From assembly GCA_002495645.1 (NCBI GenBank), contig DAGF01000019.1, positions 1 to 15,418 on the forward strand: a stretch of DNA of 15,418 bases, written 5' to 3'. Below the pieces are notes generated by a model. The model searched no databases. It saw only the letters and a list, made by a program, of their open reading frames with translations, and had not been told where the DNA came from. The stretch's first letter is position 1; every line of letters starts with the position of its first letter. This stretch comes from Euryarchaeota archaeon UBA549. GTDB taxonomy: Archaea; Thermoplasmatota; Poseidoniia; Poseidoniales; Poseidoniaceae. Position numbers and translations under genes: made by a program. Shown one piece after another: positions 5,945 through 11,511 of this stretch.

Positions 5945-7243
5945 TCACGCTTCCTCGTCGGCATCAAGGCTTCGCTTCTTGAGGGGCGGCTGGTCCTCGT
6001 TATGAAGGGTTTCTTGCCCCGCCAGTCCAGACCATGGTCCGAGGCCTTCCCGACCCAACACGCCCAGCATGAGGAAGGTGGTGAACACGCCAATACCGAC
6101 CACCGCATACGGAATCCAAGCGTCTTGCCCATCGGCTGGACGTGGTTGCACCAACCACGTGAAGCGAACATCGGTATCGTCAACAAATCGCTTCGACCAC
6201 TTGAACAGGTCCGTCGTTTCGTGGCCTGCAACGGTCACTGCAGCTGAGTGATTGTTGAAAAATTCGGCTTGAGCAAGAACATCATGCTCCACGTTTGAGC
6301 CGTTCAAGGCGATCTTGACTTGGTGGCCGTTGACCACTGAGAGCACCAGCCGGCCATCCGACTGTTGCCACCAACCTTCCATGGTGTTCTTCTCTCCCTC
6401 TATAGAAGGAAGTATTGTATCGCCTTCTGCGGAAGAAACTGAGCGAACCTCCACACCCTCAACATCAAGTATCCAGGTCAAGGGAACATTCCACGGCCGA
6501 TGGTCGGAAACCGCTTGACACGCTTCGGTGAGCAAGGATTCGAAGGTTAGCACCGAACCGTTCTCGCTCTCGTTCATCTCATGCGTGAACTCGTAGCAGC
6601 GCTTCCCAGACCATGAAGACCAGACCTCGCCCCAGGTTGTCAGCCAGATGCCTGGTGTTTGGTCGAGGTAATCGAGGACATCACCGTCATGACGAACCGT
6701 GGCGTCGTTGACACGGCCGATCCAATACATGTTGACCAACCCTCCGGCTTCGACTTCCGATTGAAGGGCATCCAAGGAGGCGATGCCCTTCTCCAAACTG
6801 CCCCCACGTCGGCCAAGATTGTACCACTCCCAGAGGTCAGTTGGTACATCAGAGGCATTGTGCCAAGCAGAGTCCTCCAGTCCCGTCATGTCGCCATGAA
6901 CAGTGAATCCTTGGCTCGCCATCTTGCTGTGGTCCGCCATCGTCAACGTTGCCGGTGAAAATGACGACAAGGGGGATACGCCCCACTTGCTGGCGTTAAT
7001 TCGCTCTTCGATATAGGTCCTGCAAGCCTGTGCAACCGCCCCCGGATCGTTCTGCCACGACAACCCTGGCATGCCGTAGCAACCGAACTCATCACCGGCG
7101 TCAAGCCGTTCCTGAGCGAGGGAGGTACGCAACCAACCATCTTCTTCCCAAGCCGATTGTGCCAAAGCCACTGGATGGAAGACGACGGCGAGGATGAGAA
7201 CCACAAGAAAACCCGGCAAAGCAAGGCGCGGACGGGCTCCCAT
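5945..7243 (-). CDS. Secreted protein with C-terminal membrane anchor, unknown function
   Basis: The 432-residue product has a clear signal peptide (basic ARPR, then LPGFLVVLILAVVFHPVALA, likely cut near residue 28). A large extracellular domain of about 340 residues follows, then one transmembrane helix at about 376-396 and a polar cytoplasmic tail. The outer domain holds four cysteines and at least five N-x-S/T sequons (NAS, NAS, NES, NGS, NGS), fitting an exported glycoprotein. Residues around 85-205 (SPATLTMADHSKMAS, GGLVNMYWIG, TPGIWLTTWGEV) faintly recall NodB-like polysaccharide deacetylase domains, but I see no metal-binding triad and do not claim the function. It is the first gene of the operon with trpS and is divergent from the acyltransferase. 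The ATG at 7243 has only a weak GAGAG upstream. Confidence 0.75.
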   Translation of the reverse strand: MGARPRLALPGFLVVLILAVVFHPVALAQSAWEEDGWLRTSLAQERLDAGDEFGCYGMPGLSWQNDPGAVAQACRTYIEERINASKWGVSPLSSFSPATLTMADHSKMASQGFTVHGDMTGLEDSAWHNASDVPTDLWEWYNLGRRGGSLEKGIASLDALQSEVEAGGLVNMYWIGRVNDATVRHDGDVLDYLDQTPGIWLTTWGEVWSSWSGKRCYEFTHEMNESENGSVLTFESLLTEACQAVSDHRPWNVPLTWILDVEGVEVRSVSSAEGDTILPSIEGEKNTMEGWWQQSDGRLVLSVVNGHQVKIALNGSNVEHDVLAQAEFFNNHSAAVTVAGHETTDLFKWSKRFVDDTDVRFTWLVQPRPADGQDAWIPYAVVGIGVFTTFLMLGVLGREGLGPWSGLAGQETLHNEDQPPLKKRSLDADEEA

Positions 7244-7246
7244 AAG

Positions 7247-7267
7247 CGGTGCTCTCTTCGGTGCTCT
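7247..7267. repeat. Tandem direct repeat of a nine-base motif upstream of the secreted-protein gene
   Basis: CGGTGCTCT occurs at 7247-7255 and again at 7259-7267, a period of 12. On the minus strand this reads AGAGCACCG twice, ending three bases before the ATG at 7243. It lies in the 94-base divergent region and could be a regulatory site or part of the leader. Confidence 0.4.
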
Positions 7268-7328
7268 TTCACGGTTGTCCTCGGTCCGCCTGTCTCACCG
7301 TTCAAACCCCGGCTTGCGGGCAGAAGTT

Positions 7329-7332
7329 GGAG
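7329..7332 (+). promoter_or_regulatory. Ribosome binding site for the acyltransferase gene
   Basis: GGAG lies five bases before the ATG at 7338. It supports this start over the in-frame ATG at 7194, which would overlap the divergent gene. Confidence 0.6.
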
Positions 7333-7337
7333 CAAGC

Positions 7338-8153
7338 ATGAAAACAAAAGACAGTACAACCCGGTGCGTGAGCGAGCATCAGGACCTTGAAGGTGCGTGG
7401 TTGACCCTTCAACCTCACTGGGTGATTCAACCAAGTTCTCGACCCCTTCCACGCACACCTGTTTACGCTGCCCTGCGGATGTTCCTCTCTCCTCTTCTAC
7501 GCCCATTGCTTCGGTGGCGAATCCGTGGAGCGGAACACATTCCTCGCACCGGCGCCACCATCCTCGCTGCCAACCACCTGTCCCACGTTGACCCCATCGC
7601 TGTCATCGCCGCTGCACGACGAACAACGCACTACCTCGCCAAAGACGGTCATTTCAGTAATCCACTCACGAGTTTCGTGATGCGGGCCACCGGCCAAATT
7701 GAGACCCATCGAGAAGCAGGCGGTAGCGATGCGCTCGCCAGTGCGGCCAGCATTCTGCGCAACGAGTGCGCCCTTGGCATCTTCCCTGAAGGCACTCGTT
7801 CGAAGCGAACAGAAGCGCCCTTTCTACTCCCCGGAAAAACAGGTGTTGCCCGACTGGCTGCAGCCCATCCACGAGCAGTGGTTGTTCCGGTGGCGCTGGT
7901 GGGAACGCGAGATGTCATGCAGCCGCAGCACCACAAATTTCCGAGGTTGTGGCGACGGTTCAACGTGAACGCTGCCCGTGGAGTGACCTGGTTGGATTGG
8001 CTTGCCTCCGAGCAAGGAGGAAATCAAACCGCATCCTCCTTGTTGGCACTCGCAAAATCCGATGAACATGAAATCAGAGCAGAACTTTCCAGATTGTACC
8101 GCCAGTTCACCGACCAGTTGATGGGGACTCTCGCCGCTGCAGGCGCCCCCTGA
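7338..8153 (+). CDS. PlsC-family acyltransferase (1-acylglycerol-3-phosphate acyltransferase-like)
   Basis: The 271-residue product is a glycerolipid acyltransferase. The catalytic H-x4-D box is NHLSHVD (His80, Asp85). Downstream lie the glycerol-phosphate binding motif FPEGTRSK (149-156), PGKTGVARLA (165-174) and the VVPVALVGT strand (182-190). A hydrophobic stretch at about 41-59 (PVYAALRMFLSPLLRPLL) may sit on the membrane. Bacterial PlsC transfers an acyl chain to the sn-2 position of lysophosphatidate. In an archaeon with ether lipids the acceptor is unclear, although PlsC-like genes have been noted in MG-II. The ATG at 7338 has a good ribosome site; an upstream in-frame start would overlap the divergent gene and add residues unlike the family. 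The next gene starts 33 bases downstream. Confidence 0.88.
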   Translation: MKTKDSTTRCVSEHQDLEGAWLTLQPHWVIQPSSRPLPRTPVYAALRMFLSPLLRPLLRWRIRGAEHIPRTGATILAANHLSHVDPIAVIAAARRTTHYLAKDGHFSNPLTSFVMRATGQIETHREAGGSDALASAASILRNECALGIFPEGTRSKRTEAPFLLPGKTGVARLAAAHPRAVVVPVALVGTRDVMQPQHHKFPRLWRRFNVNAARGVTWLDWLASEQGGNQTASSLLALAKSDEHEIRAELSRLYRQFTDQLMGTLAAAGAP

Positions 8154-8159
8154 TTCTTC

Positions 8160-8165
8160 TTATAG
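8160..8165 (+). promoter_or_regulatory. Possible TATA box for the following gene
   Basis: TTATAG is centred about 23-24 bases before the GTG at 8186. This would suit an archaeal TATA element driving a leaderless or nearly leaderless transcript. No purine-rich BRE is obvious upstream, so the call is weak. Confidence 0.25.
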
Positions 8166-8185
8166 GCTCGCAGCACAAGGTTACT

Positions 8186-8929
8186 GTGGCGGTCTATCCT
8201 ACGTCCTTTGGTGTGTTGAACGAAACGGACGTCATCATCGCCCCAGACGAAATGATTGAGGCCGAACTCCGTGGATTGGAACTTCTCCAATCCATCGTTA
8301 AGGATGCGAGTCAATGGAAGGAAATGGACTGTCCCGTTTCAGGTAACACGCTCTTGTCCACCTCAACCGACGGCTACGAACTTCGAATTGATGTGATTCG
8401 CACGGTTGAATCCTTTTTGATGAACGGCGACGCTCACCTTGAGGTCTACATTCTAACGGGACGCAACCGAACCGTTGGATCGGTCGACAAGGTGTGCATC
8501 CTTTTTGACATGAACTACCCCGGATGCGCCATTGCTGACGCACTTGTTTCGCTTGTTCTACTCGGAGAGGCCGAGTGGCCAGAACAATCCACGCCCACCA
8601 CGCTTCGGGTGTTCTCTCACGCTGCCCGGAGGCTTGCCATTGCACGACGATACAAACTTGGCATCATCGAATTGACGCCAGAAGACATTGAAGAACTTCA
8701 AGACATACGGGAGGCGATGGAATTGGGCATCGCCCACGCCGCCATCGACATGCTGTGCGCTTTCGCCCGGAGGTGTTACACGTGCAAGGGCATGGAAATT
8801 GAGGATGTCCGTCTCAATACGCACGCATTGTTTGACGCCATCGACCGTGAAGACATTCTTTCTTATGCGGCCAACCCGAGCACGCCAAGTGACCTCTTGT
8901 TCCTGCCAACCTACGTGCAAGCCGAGTGA
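8186..8929 (+). CDS. Conserved-looking protein of unknown function (247 residues)
   Basis: I do not recognise a family. The product is soluble, acidic, and alternates predicted helix and strand. Residues 24-40 (IEAELRGLELLQSIVKD) are helical, and 60-100 look like beta strands (YELRIDVIRTVESFLM, HLEVYILTG). SVDKVCILFDMNYPG and ADALVSLVLLGEA follow, then a helix-rich second half (RVFSHAARRLAIARRYKLGIIELTPEDIEELQDI, AHAAIDMLCAFARRC). Four cysteines fall at about 49, 104, 112 and in the CAFARRCYTC cluster around 192-201, too irregular for a clear zinc site. The start is GTG at 8186, with AAGG five bases upstream and a TATA-like element near -24; an ATG at 8252 is an alternative. It sits between the acyltransferase and thyA on the same strand, which gives no strong functional hint. 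Confidence 0.65.
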   Translation: MAVYPTSFGVLNETDVIIAPDEMIEAELRGLELLQSIVKDASQWKEMDCPVSGNTLLSTSTDGYELRIDVIRTVESFLMNGDAHLEVYILTGRNRTVGSVDKVCILFDMNYPGCAIADALVSLVLLGEAEWPEQSTPTTLRVFSHAARRLAIARRYKLGIIELTPEDIEELQDIREAMELGIAHAAIDMLCAFARRCYTCKGMEIEDVRLNTHALFDAIDREDILSYAANPSTPSDLLFLPTYVQAE

Positions 8930-8950
8930 AGAAGGCCTAAGTGCTTCCTT

Positions 8951-8964
8951 GTCCGCCTTCGGAC
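8951..8964 (+). other. Small hairpin just before the thyA ribosome site
   Basis: GTCCG-CCTT-CGGAC is a perfect five-base-pair stem with a four-base loop. It ends directly before the GGGTGG ribosome-binding stretch (8965-8970) of thyA. Confidence 0.35.
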
Positions 8965-8974
8965 GGGTGGACGC

Positions 8975-9769
8975 GTGGACGCTTACTTGGACTTGATGCG
9001 GCACATCTTGAAGGAAGGGGCGGACAAAGGAGACCGTACCGGCACAGGGACAAAATCCGTTTTTGGCTATCAAATGCGATTTGATTTGGCCGAAGGTTTC
9101 CCGATGGTCACCACCAAAAAACTGCATTTACCGTCCATTGTTCACGAACTACTTTGGTTTCTCAAAGGTGACACCAACGTCCGTTATCTCCAAGAAAACG
9201 GCGTGAGAATTTGGAACGAGTGGGCCGATGAAAACGGAGACCTTGGCCCGGTTTACGGCAAGCAATGGAGGAAATGGGAAGCCAAGGACGGGCGTATCAT
9301 CGACCAAGTCCAGCAGGCCATTGATGCCATCAAGACGAACCCGAACAGCCGTCGAATCATCGTCTCAGCCTGGAACGTGGGCGAACTGGATGAGATGGCC
9401 CTCATGCCGTGCCACGCCTTCTTTCAATTTCATGTCGCCGATGGTCGTCTGAATTGTCAGCTCTACCAGCGAAGCGCCGATGTCTTCCTCGGCGTTCCGT
9501 TCAACATTGCCTCCTATGCGCTGCTCACCCACATGATGGCCCAAGTTTGCGACTTGAAACCCGGCGTCTTTGTTCACACCCTCGGGGACGCTCACCTCTA
9601 CAACAACCACCTCGACCAAGCCAGGCTCCAGATCACACGAGAACCGCTGCCCCTCCCAACCCTCAAACTCAACCCGAGCATCACAGACATTGACGAGTTT
9701 ACGTACGAAGATATCGAAGTCATTGGATACGAGCACCACCCCCACATCAAAGCCCCCATTTCCGTCTGA
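8975..9769 (+). CDS. thyA: Thymidylate synthase, ThyA type
   Basis: ThyA methylates dUMP to dTMP, using methylene-tetrahydrofolate as carbon and electron donor and releasing dihydrofolate. The 264 residues equal the length of the E. coli enzyme, and key residues keep E. coli numbering: Arg21, Arg126-Arg127 (NSRRIIVSAWN), the nucleophile Cys146 (MPCHAFFQF), Arg166 and Asp169 (QRSADVFLG) and Asn177. HLYNNHLDQA and YEHHPHIKAPISV close the protein. The start is GTG at 8975, with GGGTGG four bases before it; the resulting N-terminus MDAYLDLM aligns with E. coli MKQYLELM. The protein is fully bacterial in type, unlike ThyX or the divergent ThyA of methanogens. folA follows at 9780 with its ribosome site overlapping the thyA stop. 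Confidence 0.97.
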   Translation: MDAYLDLMRHILKEGADKGDRTGTGTKSVFGYQMRFDLAEGFPMVTTKKLHLPSIVHELLWFLKGDTNVRYLQENGVRIWNEWADENGDLGPVYGKQWRKWEAKDGRIIDQVQQAIDAIKTNPNSRRIIVSAWNVGELDEMALMPCHAFFQFHVADGRLNCQLYQRSADVFLGVPFNIASYALLTHMMAQVCDLKPGVFVHTLGDAHLYNNHLDQARLQITREPLPLPTLKLNPSITDIDEFTYEDIEVIGYEHHPHIKAPISV

Positions 9770-9771
9770 GG
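9768..9771 (+). promoter_or_regulatory. Ribosome binding site for folA
   Basis: GAGG overlaps the thyA TGA stop (9767-9769) and lies eight bases before the ATG at 9780, which suggests coupled translation of the pair. Confidence 0.55.
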
Positions 9772-9779
9772 CATCGCCT

Positions 9780-10250
9780 ATGCTGTCCATGATTTTCGCT
9801 TGCGATGAACACGGCGCTATTGGGAAGGAAGGTGATTTACCTTGGCGGCAACCAACCGACCTGCAACACTTCAAGCGAGTCACCCTGGGCAAAACCGTTG
9901 TCATGGGCCGGAAAACATGGGAGAGCCTTGGACGGCCACTCCCGCAGCGTCGAAACATCGTTATGACACGGAAAGGGCTTGACGATGACGTGGAAACCAT
10001 GGATTTTGATGAAGTTCTGTCGCTCGCTCAATCCGATGAGGTGATGATCATCGGGGGTGGAGAAATCTACGCCCTCTTCCTCGAGCACGCCAAAGAGGTG
10101 CATCGAACCATCATCCACACCGTCGTTGAAGGTGCCGATACCTTCGCACCAGAAATAGAGCCTGTCGGTTTCTACCTCATGACCGAACGAACGGTTCCGG
10201 CAGGTGAACGAGACGACCACCCCATGACCTTCCAGCACTGGATTGTGTAG
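9780..10250 (+). CDS. folA: Dihydrofolate reductase
   Basis: DHFR reduces dihydrofolate to tetrahydrofolate with NADPH, recycling the product of ThyA encoded just upstream. The 156 residues begin MLSMIFACDEHGAIGKEGDLPW, matching the first strand and Met20-type loop. Trp22 and the catalytic acid Asp27 (PTDLQHF) fall at E. coli positions. GRKTWESLG (43-51), LPQRRNIVMTR and IIGGGEIY (90-97) form the NADPH-binding elements. The ATG at 9780 is set by homology and the GAGG site; a longer in-frame reading from 9570 lies inside thyA and is spurious. The stop is eight bases from the convergent MazG-like gene. Confidence 0.95.
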   Translation: MLSMIFACDEHGAIGKEGDLPWRQPTDLQHFKRVTLGKTVVMGRKTWESLGRPLPQRRNIVMTRKGLDDDVETMDFDEVLSLAQSDEVMIIGGGEIYALFLEHAKEVHRTIIHTVVEGADTFAPEIEPVGFYLMTERTVPAGERDDHPMTFQHWIV

Positions 10251-10258
10251 GCATACAC

Positions 10259-10657
10259 TTACTCGGGTCGATACTCTGTCACGCGAACGCCGAGGCGACC
10301 TTGCAGAGCCTCTCGCTTCATGATGCGTGCATATTTCTTTTCGAAGGCTGCCTTCAGGTCAATTTCCATGGCCAAACTGTGCCCCATCAGCAGAATCAGT
10401 ACATCAGCCATTTCCTCAGCGCATTCCTCGAGAGGTTTGCCTTTTGTGACCGCCGCCGCCAGTTCTCCCAACTCCTCGATGGTCAGGGCAAGCCGGTAGC
10501 CCATATCGTGCCCGTTTTGGCCCGCAAAGTCGTGTTTGGCGTGGAAGGCTGCGACCTTTTTCATCATCTCTTCCCATTCGTTGAGGGGCTCGTGGTTCAT
10601 CCATTGTTCAACGGAGCGACCGTTCATGAACAGAAATACCAACGGCCCGTGTATCAT
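10259..10657 (-). CDS. MazG-like nucleotide pyrophosphohydrolase
   Basis: The 132-residue all-alpha protein has the MazG/dUTPase-type signature: EELGE at 61-65 and, one helix later, EEMADVLILLM with Glu82-x-x-Asp85. Together these give the EExxE...ExxD magnesium site. Enzymes of this fold split NTPs or dNTPs into NMP and pyrophosphate, often to clear damaged or non-canonical nucleotides. The C-terminal FEKKYARIMKRE is also typical. The start is uncertain: ATG at 10657 lies seven bases after the phosphorylase stop, TTG at 10672 would overlap that gene by eight bases, and ATG at 10627 would drop ten residues. It follows the MTA/MTI phosphorylase on the same strand, so the two are probably co-transcribed and share a nucleotide-pool theme. 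It converges with folA. Confidence 0.82.
   Translation of the reverse strand: MIHGPLVFLFMNGRSVEQWMNHEPLNEWEEMMKKVAAFHAKHDFAGQNGHDMGYRLALTIEELGELAAAVTKGKPLEECAEEMADVLILLMGHSLAMEIDLKAAFEKKYARIMKREALQGRLGVRVTEYRPE
10622..10631. repeat. Second copy of the palindrome GTTCATGAAC
   Basis: This is identical to the decamer at 203-212. Here it surrounds an in-frame ATG (10627) that could be an alternative start of the MazG-like gene, as the first copy surrounds a candidate start of the membrane protein. Confidence 0.35.
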
Positions 10658-10664
10658 GTTTGTG

Positions 10665-11447
10665 TCACTCAAGCATGCCTAGGATGCATGCCCAAACGGG
10701 GTCCAAACGGTCGTTGGCCTGGGCAGAAACGGCTTGGTGGTCAAGGGCTTTGGCGTCGTCTGCTGGGTCGCGCCCTGCCGCCCAGTTTGAAGAGATGCAA
10801 ACGGCAGCGTAGGGGAGGTCCAATTCTGCCGCCAATTTTGCTTCGCGTGGCATGGTCATGCCAACCATGTCCCCACCCAAACGTTCGATGGCGTTCACTT
10901 CTGCCACCGTTTCAAATTGTGGCCCTTGGGTCAACCAGTAGGTGTAGCGCATCGGTTCATCCTCGCTGTAGGCTTGAACTGCGCAGAGGATGGCTTCGAG
11001 TTTGGCGTTCATGTCCTTATCAAACGGCACGGTTACAGAAGTAAACACGGCCTCATCATCATGGAAGGTGGCTTCTACACCGGTGAAATCAACGTACTGC
11101 TCAGCCAAGGCCACTTTTCCTGGTGGAAACGTTGAGGCAATGGCGCCAACGGAACAAACGGAAAGGACAGCGTCAACATTGGCCTCGTGAATGGCCATCA
11201 TGTTAGCACGGTGGTTGATTTTGTGAGGAGGGCATCCATGCCCCGAAGCGTTGTGGTGGCGTTGAAGGAAAATCAATTCACATGTCCTGCCATTGACCTC
11301 AAGAGAAAAAGTTCGCAGGGGGACGGACCCAAACGGCGTTTCCACACGCACGTCGTCTTGACGAATGAGGGAGGCATGTCGGTCGTCAAGTCGTGTTGTC
11401 AAGTCCATGTTGACAAGACCCGTTCCACCGATCACACCCAGTCGCAT
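10665..11447 (-). CDS. MTA/MTI phosphorylase (purine nucleoside phosphorylase family)
   Basis: The 260-residue protein belongs to the trimeric PNP/MTAP family, which splits purine nucleosides or 5'-methylthionucleosides with phosphate. Motifs in order are the phosphate-binding GVIGGTGL (4-11), QRHHNASGHGCPPHKINHRAN (62-82, the RHG...PPH-x-x-NYRAN box with extra residues), SVCSVGAI, YVDFT, TQGPQFETVAE (173-183), MVGMTMPREAKLA and ISSNWAAG (218-225). MTA phosphorylases normally have a TDYD-type motif with Asp near the last site. Asn221 here recalls enzymes for 6-oxopurines such as methylthioinosine phosphorylase (NPAAGK in Pseudomonas, as I recall). The ATG at 11447 yields the family N-terminus; ATG at 11459 adds four residues. 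It lies downstream of eS1 and upstream of the MazG-like gene. Confidence 0.88.
   Translation of the reverse strand: MRLGVIGGTGLVNMDLTTRLDDRHASLIRQDDVRVETPFGSVPLRTFSLEVNGRTCELIFLQRHHNASGHGCPPHKINHRANMMAIHEANVDAVLSVCSVGAIASTFPPGKVALAEQYVDFTGVEATFHDDEAVFTSVTVPFDKDMNAKLEAILCAVQAYSEDEPMRYTYWLTQGPQFETVAEVNAIERLGGDMVGMTMPREAKLAAELDLPYAAVCISSNWAAGRDPADDAKALDHQAVSAQANDRLDPVWACILGMLE
11396..11416. repeat. Inverted repeat TTGTCAA / TTGACAA near the phosphorylase start
   Basis: Seven-base perfect arms (11396-11402 and 11410-11416) flank a seven-base spacer inside the first codons of the phosphorylase. A related palindrome, TTGAC-TT-GTCAA, lies at 11465-11476, just upstream of the candidate starts. It may be chance in coding sequence or a local regulatory structure. 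Confidence 0.3.
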
Positions 11448-11511
11448 GGTTGCCCACATGCCCTTTGACTTGTCAAGCCTGCGGCCAAACCAAGACGAAC
11501 GAGGTCGTTCT

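Noticed and set aside
7296..7325. tRNA T-arm-like stretch GTTCAAACCCCGG
   Set aside because: The flanking bases do not form a T stem, and no acceptor, D or anticodon arms can be built around it.
7194..7337. Upstream in-frame start for the acyltransferase
   Set aside because: It would overlap the divergent secreted-protein gene, adds unrelated basic residues and lacks the ribosome site seen before 7338.
9365..10000. Minus-strand open frame of 211 codons across thyA and folA
   Set aside because: It is antisense to two well-conserved enzymes and has no recognisable motifs.
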